Notes under the pieces: generated by a model | What the model was told of the DNA's origin: nothing | Seen by the model: only the letters and a program-made list of their open reading frames with translations | Databases searched by the model: none | Translations under genes and position numbers: made by a program | Shown here: positions 17,600 to 25,727 of the stretch, in pieces | Layout: every line of letters starts with the position of its first letter | Numbering within the stretch: the stretch's first letter is position 1 | Assembly: GCA_947626365.1 (NCBI GenBank) | Contig: CANQRW010000023.1 | Location: 1-46,532, forward strand | Source of the DNA: an uncultured Lachnospiraceae bacterium | GTDB taxonomy: Bacteria > Bacillota > Clostridia > Lachnospirales > Lachnospiraceae | Direction of reading: 5' to 3' | Length of the DNA stretch: 46,532 nucleotides

Positions 17600-18525
17600 T
17601 CCAAATACCCCCTTGTTATCTTAAGCGTCTGACATGCCTGCGGGATTGGATTATTGTTCTTTTCCTTTCCCTCAATAATACGGAAAAAGTTCTGCAGCTC
17701 TTTCTTCTGCATGGAATCTCGCTCCTCATGTAGATCGACGATATTCCCAGACCTCCGGTAAGTGATTGTCTGACCGATCAGATCCGCCTCGATTGTATCC
17801 TCTTTCCCGAACAGCTCTATCTTCCGCTCCGCATACCGTCCGAAATAGTCCAGATGCAGTTCCACAACCTTATCTTTGTATTCGGCTATGTAAACCGCCA
17901 GATCATCACTATCAATTTCCAGATCGGATTTTTTTGTTATGAAACACTTCACCTGTTCCGGCACTCCTACAAGTTCACAGATATAATCCCACTCATGGAT
18001 CAAGTCAATAGACACCCCGCCGCCCAGTTCCTTTTTGGCGCTGTATGTCTCCCGGTAATCCGTCCCCGGTCTCCATTCCGGAAGATAGCTGGATGAGATG
18101 CAACGGATACTATAAATCTGCGTGAAATCCACCGAGCGCTTCAAGTACTGGATCACATTGGAATAACGCAGCGGACATGCCACATAATAAACGCTGTCCT
18201 CTCTCAGATGAAGTTCCTCCCAGTCTTCCTGCCCTGTTTCAAATACTGGTTTCTCAATAAAGAAATGTCGCCCGTTACCATGTACCCTCTGCAGGGTCTG
18301 ATAATGCAGACGTGTCGGGTTCGTGATAAAGATAACATCGTAATCTTTCGGCAGACTTTCGAAATCGTGATATGTATTCCGTATGATCTTTTCCAATTCC
18401 GATCCCATGCTTCCGCCTTTCCCCGAACGCAGCACATCGATCTCTATTTCGTCACCATACAGTTCTTTTAGGTTTCTGGTATGTCGCTTGGCAATCGAAC
18501 CCACGCCGATAAAACACACTTTCAT
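17596..18525 (-). CDS. Gfo/Idh/MocA-family NAD(P)-dependent oxidoreductase
   Basis: 309 aa. The N-terminal Rossmann motif GVGSIAKRH (7-15) binds the nucleotide. EKP (91-93) is the conserved lysine motif after the Rossmann sheet, and GGGVSIDLIHEWD carries the D-x-x-H active-site pair of the family. Such enzymes oxidise or reduce sugar hydroxyls or ketones; adjacent to LegF, related enzymes occur in flagellin-glycan loci. The substrate is unknown. It overlaps both neighbours by 4 nt and is probably made together with the sister enzyme at 18522-19526. Confidence 0.8.
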   Translation of the reverse strand: MKVCFIGVGSIAKRHTRNLKELYGDEIEIDVLRSGKGGSMGSELEKIIRNTYHDFESLPKDYDVIFITNPTRLHYQTLQRVHGNGRHFFIEKPVFETGQEDWEELHLREDSVYYVACPLRYSNVIQYLKRSVDFTQIYSIRCISSSYLPEWRPGTDYRETYSAKKELGGGVSIDLIHEWDYICELVGVPEQVKCFITKKSDLEIDSDDLAVYIAEYKDKVVELHLDYFGRYAERKIELFGKEDTIEADLIGQTITYRRSGNIVDLHEERDSMQKKELQNFFRIIEGKEKNNNPIPQACQTLKITRGYLE

Positions 18526-19526
18526 CTCACGGTTCCCCCCGCCTCAATACTGTCGATCAGCCGAAGCACCTTTTCATCATCCTCATAACCATACGGTTCT
18601 TCGTCCTGATGTCCGGACAGGATATCGAGGAATGTCTCGATTTCCTTTCTGTACGCGTTCTCGATGACGAAAGACTGGTAATGATCCATATGCTCTGCCT
18701 GCTCATACAGGTGTATAGGAACCATTTTCTTCTGCTCTCCATCATAATTGAACAGACCGGATGGTGTCCCGTCCCAGCGAATATGCAGCCCATCCCCATA
18801 AATCTCCAGATACCTTATCGCGGCAGGGCTTACAACATCCACTGCCATGACTCCTCTGGCCCCACTTTCATGCTCCATCTTCAGCAGATAGTTGTCGTTA
18901 TAATCAATCGCCAGCCCGCTCATCCTGTCCGACAGAACATCAAACGATTTTACCGCTCCAAATGTCTGAGTCATCCACGGCAGCTCAATGGCAAATATCT
19001 CCCGGCAACCATTAGACCGGCGCTCATTCACAAAGAAATCCTTATAGTTCTCCCACGGATGCCAATCCGGCAGGTACTGCCCAACATGATAAATGTAGTC
19101 CAGACGGCCCGAATACGCTGAAACCTTCTCACGAATGTAGGCAACTTCTTCGCGGTACAGCGGGGTAGATGATAAAAACAGAGTCAATCCCCGTTCCTTC
19201 GCCAGGCGGATATTTTCCGCATAACCATCAGAAACAAGATTGATCTCTGTAAACACATGCCATCCGTTCAGAAGACACTGCTGTACGATCCCGCAGTGGG
19301 AAAGGGGAGACGTGCAGACGAACGCCGCAAAGATACCCGGAGCCTCTTCCACTGCCTGCTTTATCGAGTCCACCGTCTGAATTCCAAACAGGTTCACCGC
19401 TTCCAGACGCCGTTCTTCTCTGGCGTCCATCCCGACGATTTCCAGTCCATCTATTAAAGAAAGCTGTTTCAACAGACGGATTCTCCTTTTTCCCATTGAA
19501 CCAAGCCCGATTACAAGTGCTTTCAT
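18522..19526 (-). CDS. Gfo/Idh/MocA-like oxidoreductase with altered active-site motifs
   Basis: 334 aa. The Rossmann loop LGSMGKRRIR (8-17) is intact. However, the position of the usual EKP reads EIN (94-96), and the segment corresponding to D-x-x-H reads REIFAIELPW, so both canonical catalytic residues look replaced. It may use different chemistry or be a structural partner of the canonical paralogue that follows it with a 4-nt overlap. It starts 51 nt after the NeuC-like gene. The fold assignment is firm; activity is uncertain. Confidence 0.75.
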   Translation of the reverse strand: MKALVIGLGSMGKRRIRLLKQLSLIDGLEIVGMDAREERRLEAVNLFGIQTVDSIKQAVEEAPGIFAAFVCTSPLSHCGIVQQCLLNGWHVFTEINLVSDGYAENIRLAKERGLTLFLSSTPLYREEVAYIREKVSAYSGRLDYIYHVGQYLPDWHPWENYKDFFVNERRSNGCREIFAIELPWMTQTFGAVKSFDVLSDRMSGLAIDYNDNYLLKMEHESGARGVMAVDVVSPAAIRYLEIYGDGLHIRWDGTPSGLFNYDGEQKKMVPIHLYEQAEHMDHYQSFVIENAYRKEIETFLDILSGHQDEEPYGYEDDEKVLRLIDSIEAGGTVR

Positions 19527-19577
19527 TTATATCATCTCCCTGAATTTTCTATATGAACATCAGATTCTTATCTATAT

Positions 19578-20738
19578 CTATTGATTCTCTGGCTTAAACC
19601 CGATATCATAAAATCCCTTTTTTAGATTGATCTTATCATGCAGTAAAAAGTCCTTGATGATTTCCACTATCTTCCCTGATGTAGTTCCATCACCATATTC
19701 ATACGAAGCAATATGATCCATCTGCACAGCCTGATCGATTGCTTTCACAATGTCGTCTTTCACCGGCTGACAGTTCACTATTGTTTTAGCCATCATTCTC
19801 CCGCTTTGACGGTCCCCGATATTAACAGTAGGCGTACCTAAAACCGGGGCCTCAATAATCCCGCTGGAAGAATTACCAAGCACAAATCTGGCATACTTTA
19901 CTGCGCTTAGATACCGTACCATACCTAAATTGGCAACAAAAAATGTGTTCTTATGTCCGGCGACAAAATTGCGCAAGGTTTCATTTACTATATCTCCCCC
20001 CGCGTCTGCATTGGCCTCCGTAATAACATAATAAAACTCACCACACTTCTCCATGGCCGCACACAGTTCACCCACCTGTTCCGCCACGGACTGTTCCAGT
20101 GTAACCGGATGGAACGTGACTACCGCATAGGGTGCCCCGGAAGGAATCCCGATTTCGCGTCTGATATCTTCCTCAGACAGCAACGGCGCATGTAATATAT
20201 TCTCTGTCCCTAAGCTTCCCACACAGAAGACTCTTTCCGGCGATTCTCCCAGCTGTATTACACGTTTCCTGTATAGCTCTGTCGAAGTAAAATGCAGATA
20301 GCCCATTTTAGACAGCGCATGACGGACACAGTCATCCACTGCGCCCGCCGTTACTTCCCCGCCATGGATATGGCCGATCGGTATGCGCTCATTCATTGCG
20401 GCGCAGGCAATGGCCAGCGTTTCTGTCCGGTCTCCTGACATAACCAGCATATCCGGTCTGCAACTTCTAAAGCAGTCCGCAAACCCTTTCAAAGCGTTCG
20501 CCATTGTCAAAGATATCCCATACTCCGTGTTGTCCTCCGACAATATAGGAATGCTCTGTGCTATGGGGAAGCCGTCCGCTTCGATATCCCGGATTGTATA
20601 ATCGTGTTTATGAGATAAATGTGTCCCCGTAACAAGCAGTTCAAGCTGCAGATCCACATCCTCATAAATCGCACGTATTAATGGAATCAGCATACTATAT
20701 TCCGCCCGCGTTGCCGTAACCACCGCCACTGTTTTCAT
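19578..20738 (-). CDS. legG: UDP/GDP-sugar 2-epimerase, hydrolysing (NeuC/LegG type)
   Basis: 386 aa. The hydrolysing 2-epimerase releases the NDP and gives the manno-configured amino sugar used by NeuB/LegI. Motifs: VVTATRAEYSML (6-17), SGDRTETLAIA (about 100-110), IGHIHGGEVTAGAVDD (about 121-136) and GNSSSGIIEAP (about 313-323). The HIHGGE motif and direct coupling to neuB (4-nt overlap) separate it from the non-hydrolysing WecB encoded at 35650-36747. In a legionaminate route the substrate is the 2,4-di-N-substituted bacillosamine-type NDP-sugar; in a sialate route it is UDP-GlcNAc. The presence of legB and legC favours the former. Confidence 0.85.
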   Translation of the reverse strand: MKTVAVVTATRAEYSMLIPLIRAIYEDVDLQLELLVTGTHLSHKHDYTIRDIEADGFPIAQSIPILSEDNTEYGISLTMANALKGFADCFRSCRPDMLVMSGDRTETLAIACAAMNERIPIGHIHGGEVTAGAVDDCVRHALSKMGYLHFTSTELYRKRVIQLGESPERVFCVGSLGTENILHAPLLSEEDIRREIGIPSGAPYAVVTFHPVTLEQSVAEQVGELCAAMEKCGEFYYVITEANADAGGDIVNETLRNFVAGHKNTFFVANLGMVRYLSAVKYARFVLGNSSSGIIEAPVLGTPTVNIGDRQSGRMMAKTIVNCQPVKDDIVKAIDQAVQMDHIASYEYGDGTTSGKIVEIIKDFLLHDKINLKKGFYDIGFKPENQ

Positions 20739-21733
20739 AGCTCGATCAACTCATCCTCTGCAAAATCTCGTACTGCCCGTGTTCCTAAAACTTCCAGCCA
20801 TCTCATGGGATTGATTCCGCTCCCGGGCCGCTTTGTCGTGATATTGTCCTCTGTTAACAGTTCCCCTGCTTTTATGTTCTTCCGTGCTACAATGCTCTTT
20901 CTTGCTATAGCAATGTTTTTCCATTCGGATTCCGTAACAATTTTTTCAGATGTTCCGATTGCCTTCTCAATATGCCGTATGGCATCCACCATCTGCTTCA
21001 ACTCGTCCGGCTCCAGGCTGGCCTTATGATCCGGCCCTTCCATGTTTCGGTCAAGTGTAAAATGCTTCTCAATTACTGTTGCCCCCATAGCCACAGCTGC
21101 AATCGGAACTTCAATTCCTTTCGTATGATCAGAATATCCTACTTCCACTCCCAAACGCTCCCGCAGTGTTTTCATTGCCTGTAAGTTAACGTCCTCGAAC
21201 GGCGTAGGATATTCTGTATTGCAATGGAGCAATCGTAAGCTATTCGTTCCATTCTCAGTAAGAACTTTCACTGCCTGTTCGATCTCCTCCAGTGTACTCA
21301 TTCCCGTGGACATCAAAACCGGTTTCTGGGTTTTCGCAATCGCCAGAAGATACGGATAATTCGTAATCTCCCCTGACGGTATCTTCCAAAAAGGCATATT
21401 CAGATTGTTTAAATATTTTATGCTTTCAAGATCAAACGGGGTTGAGAGAAATTGTATCCCCAACTTGTTGCATTTTCTTTCCAGCCTGTCAAAGGCAGAA
21501 AATGGCAACGCTAGTTTCTGTACCATTTCCAGCTGGCTCCCTGCCTGTCCGGTCGTCTCCTTTTGATAATCTGCCTTTTGGGCGTATTGGGAAATGCACA
21601 GTTCAGGCACAATTGTCTGAAACTTTATGATATCTGCCCCCGCCTCATATGCACGATCAATCATTTCTTCTGCAAGGTCATACGAACCATTATGATTTAC
21701 TCCAGCTTCCGCAATAATCAATGTTCTTTTCAT
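20735..21733 (-). CDS. legI: Nonulosonic acid synthase (NeuB/LegI type)
   Basis: 332 aa. Condenses phosphoenolpyruvate with a manno-type hexosamine to a nine-carbon acid. The TIM-barrel domain starts IIAEAGVNHNGSYDLAEEMI (6-25) and continues through IKFQT, PFWKIPSGEI and HCNTEYPTP. GYSDHTKG and TVIEKHFTLDR are the metal/PEP segments. The C-terminal roughly 60 residues form an antifreeze-like SAF domain (RKSIVARKNIKAGE, then KRPGSGI and RAVRDFAEDELI). Full length. It starts 23 nt downstream of the small formyltransferase gene and overlaps neuC/legG by 4 nt. Confidence 0.9.
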   Translation of the reverse strand: MKRTLIIAEAGVNHNGSYDLAEEMIDRAYEAGADIIKFQTIVPELCISQYAQKADYQKETTGQAGSQLEMVQKLALPFSAFDRLERKCNKLGIQFLSTPFDLESIKYLNNLNMPFWKIPSGEITNYPYLLAIAKTQKPVLMSTGMSTLEEIEQAVKVLTENGTNSLRLLHCNTEYPTPFEDVNLQAMKTLRERLGVEVGYSDHTKGIEVPIAAVAMGATVIEKHFTLDRNMEGPDHKASLEPDELKQMVDAIRHIEKAIGTSEKIVTESEWKNIAIARKSIVARKNIKAGELLTEDNITTKRPGSGINPMRWLEVLGTRAVRDFAEDELIEL

Positions 21734-21756
21734 CAGTCTGCATCCTTCTCAATTTG

Positions 21757-22503
21757 TTATTTCCATATAAACGGTTCACAGGACATATGGATCTGACCGT
21801 CTATCAGGTCAGCCCTTGATACACGGTATTTCTTATCCTCTGACACGAGTACAGCGCCTCCGAAATCAATCATCGCGTTAATTTTTCGTTTGATTACGGA
21901 ATAGCTATCCTTATCCGGATTGATCCGGTAGTCCGCTTCTTCTACTTTCCTTCTGTATGCTCCACCCTTTGATAACCGTCCTATTGGCAGTTTCCCCATA
22001 TATACATCTACAAAACGATCCAGCAAGCACGGCAGAAACCCCTCCATCTTTTCCTTTAAAGACAGATAATCATCATCCGCATCCACTGTACAGGCCCGCT
22101 CGCCAATGATATAACCTTCATCTATTCCATCAATCCTGTACATGGTCATTTTTGTCTCCGTCTCACCAAGCAGAATTGTCCAGCGAACCGGATGGGCTCC
22201 CCGGTTTGTATCAATATCACCAGGATGAATATTATAAATATTGGATTCCTCCGTGATTTCCTTCGGCAAGATTAGGCCAAACTCGTACATGATAACGGCA
22301 TCATATAAAAACTCTTGCCTCAGTTGTAACAAATCTTTTTTCTCGGTAACTTCAAAGTAAGGGATTCCTCTTTCTTTAATAGCATCCTTTGTTCCCGCAC
22401 TTAATTTGTCTTTACCAGTTATTACACTCATGATTTGGAACCGGCTATCCGCCAGCAATAAACCAATCATAACATCTGAATAGCCTACATAAGTAATCTT
22501 CAT
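21757..22503 (-). CDS. Sugar N-formyltransferase, short form
   Basis: 248 aa, formyltransferase (Fmt/PurN-like) fold using 10-formyl-tetrahydrofolate. Catalytic N-x-H plus G is readable as NIHPG (91-95), and the aspartate as RIDGIDEG (123-130; D128 by pattern). GAHPVRWTILLGE follows, as in sugar formyltransferases acting on 4-amino-4,6-dideoxy sugars. It lacks a long C-terminal domain. It sits between the GNAT-like gene (16 nt) and neuB/legI (23 nt), which points to formylation of an amino group on the nonulosonic acid or its precursor. The precise substrate is inferred. Confidence 0.8.
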   Translation of the reverse strand: MKITYVGYSDVMIGLLLADSRFQIMSVITGKDKLSAGTKDAIKERGIPYFEVTEKKDLLQLRQEFLYDAVIMYEFGLILPKEITEESNIYNIHPGDIDTNRGAHPVRWTILLGETETKMTMYRIDGIDEGYIIGERACTVDADDDYLSLKEKMEGFLPCLLDRFVDVYMGKLPIGRLSKGGAYRRKVEEADYRINPDKDSYSVIKRKINAMIDFGGAVLVSEDKKYRVSRADLIDGQIHMSCEPFIWK

Positions 22504-22519
22504 GAAATCTCCTCCCGTT

Positions 22520-23602
22520 TCACTTCCTGTACTGGATCATTCTGTCATTTTCCATATCAAATGATGAATCAAGTGATTTCCTGATTTGAATCAGCTTATC
22601 ATAGCTATCGCGGTCAAATATAGTTCTTCCTATAACAAATGGCAATCTTCCGCTTTTATTGAATTTCATTTTAAACTTAAACAGGTTGTCTTCTGGGGAC
22701 ATACCTCCGCCAAGATGGAATTTCGTCATTCCATGTTCAGCTCCCCAACAGGCCGCCTCATAAAAGAGCAGATTGTTGGGTGAATATTGCCTATATTCTG
22801 TATGCGTTCCCCCTAGATGATAGTGCAGGAATCTCTCGTTATAATACATAATTGCCCCACTGATTGGCTTTCCATCAAGCATCGCATAAAAAATACATGC
22901 ATTGTCTCTTAATGAGGCCAGTGACTTGAAGTAATCTTCCTTAAACAGATAGTAATCAGCCGCCTCATCCTTCTCCATTGTTTCCTTATACATCAAATAA
23001 AAATCCGCATACTCACTAATCGGCACACAAGCAACTGTAATCCCATTGCTGATTGCTTTCCGAACCCTGTTGCGGCTTTCTCTGGACATATTGGCCCAAA
23101 TCACATCCGGAACTGATGTATCCATATAAATTGTGTCATGCATATATCGTGTCTCGATCACAGAAGGCATACTCATGTGATTTCCTAACAGTGGATGAAA
23201 CCGGATGAACTGAGATACTATCTTCTTATCTAAACAGTATTCAGAAAAAGTACTTAAAAATCTCTTTTGTGAAACATCAGGTATTTCATCATCACTCATC
23301 GGGCCTCCATATCCATATGGTGTTTCTAAATCAAAATACCTGTTCTTTTCCAACTTTCCACAAAACCCAGCGCAATCAGATATGTCTTTTTTCATGACTA
23401 CATAGCAAAAATGCGTTTCTTTATCTTTGTACTCAATCAGGATAGGTTCTCCATCACCATGCACCATAAAAGAATATGCGTACTCACTCAGATAGTATAT
23501 ATCCCAGTTTGCAAATGATTTTACGATTGCATTCCATTCTTCCTTTTCCTCTAGAGAATATAATCTTATATAACCGTCCGCCCATTTTTTAATAATCATC
23601 AT
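22520..23602 (-). CDS. FemAB/GNAT-superfamily acyl or aminoacyl transferase
   Basis: About 360 aa. It resembles the FemAB-like/BioF2-like (Acetyltransf_6) double-GNAT family: NMSRESRNRVRKAISNGITV in the linker, ISGAIMYYNERFLHYHLGGT and SPNNLLFYEAACWGAEHG in the second half, and FHLGGGMSPEDNLFKFKMKF near the end. These enzymes transfer amino acids from tRNA to peptidoglycan precursors or acylate amino sugars. Here, flanked by two formyltransferases and nonulosonate genes, it probably decorates an amino group of the sugar. I chose the start at 23602 (MMIIKKW), which has AGGAGG 9 nt upstream; the longer frame from 23626 begins without a site. Confidence 0.7.
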   Translation of the reverse strand: MMIIKKWADGYIRLYSLEEKEEWNAIVKSFANWDIYYLSEYAYSFMVHGDGEPILIEYKDKETHFCYVVMKKDISDCAGFCGKLEKNRYFDLETPYGYGGPMSDDEIPDVSQKRFLSTFSEYCLDKKIVSQFIRFHPLLGNHMSMPSVIETRYMHDTIYMDTSVPDVIWANMSRESRNRVRKAISNGITVACVPISEYADFYLMYKETMEKDEAADYYLFKEDYFKSLASLRDNACIFYAMLDGKPISGAIMYYNERFLHYHLGGTHTEYRQYSPNNLLFYEAACWGAEHGMTKFHLGGGMSPEDNLFKFKMKFNKSGRLPFVIGRTIFDRDSYDKLIQIRKSLDSSFDMENDRMIQYRK

Positions 23603-23632
23603 CTTCTGTGACCTCCTCGATTTCAATATTGC

Positions 23633-24607
23633 TTACACAGCAATCTGTCCACCTGGAGCCACAGGATTGTTTTTAAAATATAAAGTTATGAGTTTTCCAT
23701 TACCCCCCCATTTTTCACTACATACCAGACGATCCCCCGCTCTTACCCGTCCTTCGTATTCCGTGATTTTTATATAACTATCCTTCGTTTTAACCAGAAA
23801 AGAATCCGAGTATTTGACCAGAACCTGTCCAGGTATTCCTTTATATACTGGTGCGTCAGGAATCATCTCGGCCGCAATAAAACGTATCTTTTCACCGTTA
23901 ACGTATGAACAAGCACACGGCCCTGGAATAGTCAACGCCCTGATGAAATTAAATATCTCCCTGCTGGTTTGGTTCCAGTCAACAATCTCATCCCCCGCCT
24001 TTCGAATCCCACAGTACAGTCCTTCCTTTCGTATATCTTCCTGCTTTGTCACATGCACTTTCCCACATTGAATCTGTTTAATCGCCTGATATAGAATATT
24101 GGGACATTCGATATACGCTTTTTCCAGTAAAGTTTTATAAGTGTCCTCATCAGTAATAGGGAATGTTTTCTGCAAAATAATATCGCCAGTATCTATCCCT
24201 TCATCCACATAATGGGTTGTAATCCCAAATTCTTTCTCATCATTGATTAAAGCCCAATTTAGGATATTTCTGCCTCGATAAAACGGAAGCTTACCCGCAT
24301 GACAGTTTATGATCCCCATACTGGGAACTTTCAAAATATCTTTCCTGAATATCTGGTTAAATGACATTGAAACAAATAACTCCGCAGAGTATTCTTTTAG
24401 TAGCGTCAAAAAACTTTCAGAATTAATATTCGGTGTACATAAAACAGGGATACCCTCCCTATTCGCCATAGCTTTCAGCACTTCGTCTTGATTATCATAC
24501 CGAACGCACACAAAACTGATAGCCAAGGATTTATCCCCTATTATCTTTTCAAATGCGTTATGCCCCCACGGACCATCAGCAAAATATCCAATTCGCATTT
24601 TATTCAT
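23633..24607 (-). CDS. Sugar N-formyltransferase with C-terminal domain
   Basis: 324 aa. N-terminal formyl-transfer domain: NCHAGKLPFYRGRN (101-114) has the N-x-H core, and HYVDEGIDTGDII (132-144) the catalytic aspartate. A linker and C-terminal beta domain (DEIVDWNQTSREIFNFIRAL, then the PGQVLVK and GDRLVC segments) match the two-domain ArnA_N/Fmt-type layout. GGAGGAG lies about 8 nt before ATG 24607. It is the second formyltransferase in the locus; the two are not close paralogues, so they likely act on different sites or substrates. With no LegH acetyltransferase in sight it is a candidate for modifying the C4 amine made by LegC. Confidence 0.85.
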   Translation of the reverse strand: MNKMRIGYFADGPWGHNAFEKIIGDKSLAISFVCVRYDNQDEVLKAMANREGIPVLCTPNINSESFLTLLKEYSAELFVSMSFNQIFRKDILKVPSMGIINCHAGKLPFYRGRNILNWALINDEKEFGITTHYVDEGIDTGDIILQKTFPITDEDTYKTLLEKAYIECPNILYQAIKQIQCGKVHVTKQEDIRKEGLYCGIRKAGDEIVDWNQTSREIFNFIRALTIPGPCACSYVNGEKIRFIAAEMIPDAPVYKGIPGQVLVKYSDSFLVKTKDSYIKITEYEGRVRAGDRLVCSEKWGGNGKLITLYFKNNPVAPGGQIAV

Positions 24608-24663
24608 TGATAGCGCTCCTCCTGTGTATCAATTATTATTTGATCATCTTTATTCATAATTTT

Positions 24664-25722
24664 TCAAGCTTTCTCCAACCTTTTTTTCATTCTCTCCAGT
24701 TCATCCAACTGCCCCATATCAAGCCAGTTCTCTTCCGGGATCTGGTACACCCCGACCGATTTTCCTGCATCGATACAGCCCTGGAGAACATCCGTGATAT
24801 GGATAAACGTATGATCCGGTATCCTTTTCAGGAATTCCGGTTCCAGGACATACAATCCCGTATTTGTGATGAACGTCATCTCTGGCTTCTCATTCAATCT
24901 CATGGCCTGCCCAGAATCCGACGTATCCACTGTTCCATACGGAATGGTCACATGCTTCCTGGCACACACCATGGTGGCAATGTTCCCCTGTTCCTTATGC
25001 TGCCTCAGGATATCGCTGTAATCCCCATCAATCAGGATATCACAGTTGCTCATAAAAAAAGTGGAGGAATACCTTCCTTCCAACAATTTTAACCCTCCAC
25101 CAGTCCCCATGAACTCCGTTTCGTCTACAAATGATAGATCAACATGTTTTTCCTGATCCATGAAATAGGATTTGATGAAGTTTCTTTTATAATTCACGAT
25201 CATGGTAAACTGGTTACACCCATACTCCCCAAACCTGTCCATGATGTGTTCAGTGATCGTCTTTTCCCCTATGGGAATTAAAGGCTTTGGCAATATCTGA
25301 GTATACGGATATAAGCGCGTGCCTTTTCCTCCCGCCATGATAACCACCGGAACATTGATCTGCTCCTTGGGTCCGGCAAGTTCTTCCTGCAGAAACACGA
25401 TCTGTATAATCCTTCCTCCGTTGTCCAAAATAGGAACCGAGCGGATCTGATATCTGCGCATCAGTTCACACGCCTGCTCCTTATATTCTTCCTGAAGGTA
25501 TTTCGGAGACTGGTTTGCAATGGTGATCACAGGTTCCTGTAAGTTCCCGCCTTTCAGTATATGCCGTCTTACATCGCCGTCTGTAAGAACCCCCTTTAAC
25601 ATACGCCCTTCACAGACATACACGATCCCTTTGCCATTCCGGTCTATCGCCTCCATAGCCCTTAATACAGACAGATCCGGTGGGACTATGTAACCGTCCA
25701 GTTTCTTATGCTTCCCGTCCAT
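24664..25722 (-). CDS. ptmE: Sugar-1-phosphate nucleotidyltransferase with N-terminal CBS pair (PtmE-like)
   Basis: 352 aa. Residues about 8-118 are two CBS domains (GKGIVYVCEGRMLKGVLTDG; YQIRSVPILDNGGRIIQIVF). Residues 124-352 are a nucleotidyltransferase with VVIMAGGKGTRLYPYTQILP (126-145) as the NTP loop, PKPLIPI, and an N-C-D metal-binding segment (MSNCDILIDG). Campylobacter PtmE, which makes GDP-glucosamine for the GDP route to legionaminic acid, has this CBS-transferase arrangement. Here the gene sits 5 nt after legC. GDP versus UDP specificity cannot be read from the sequence; the CBS domains suggest allosteric control by a nucleotide. Confidence 0.8.
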   Translation of the reverse strand: MDGKHKKLDGYIVPPDLSVLRAMEAIDRNGKGIVYVCEGRMLKGVLTDGDVRRHILKGGNLQEPVITIANQSPKYLQEEYKEQACELMRRYQIRSVPILDNGGRIIQIVFLQEELAGPKEQINVPVVIMAGGKGTRLYPYTQILPKPLIPIGEKTITEHIMDRFGEYGCNQFTMIVNYKRNFIKSYFMDQEKHVDLSFVDETEFMGTGGGLKLLEGRYSSTFFMSNCDILIDGDYSDILRQHKEQGNIATMVCARKHVTIPYGTVDTSDSGQAMRLNEKPEMTFITNTGLYVLEPEFLKRIPDHTFIHITDVLQGCIDAGKSVGVYQIPEENWLDMGQLDELERMKKRLEKA

Positions 25723-25727
25723 TTATT

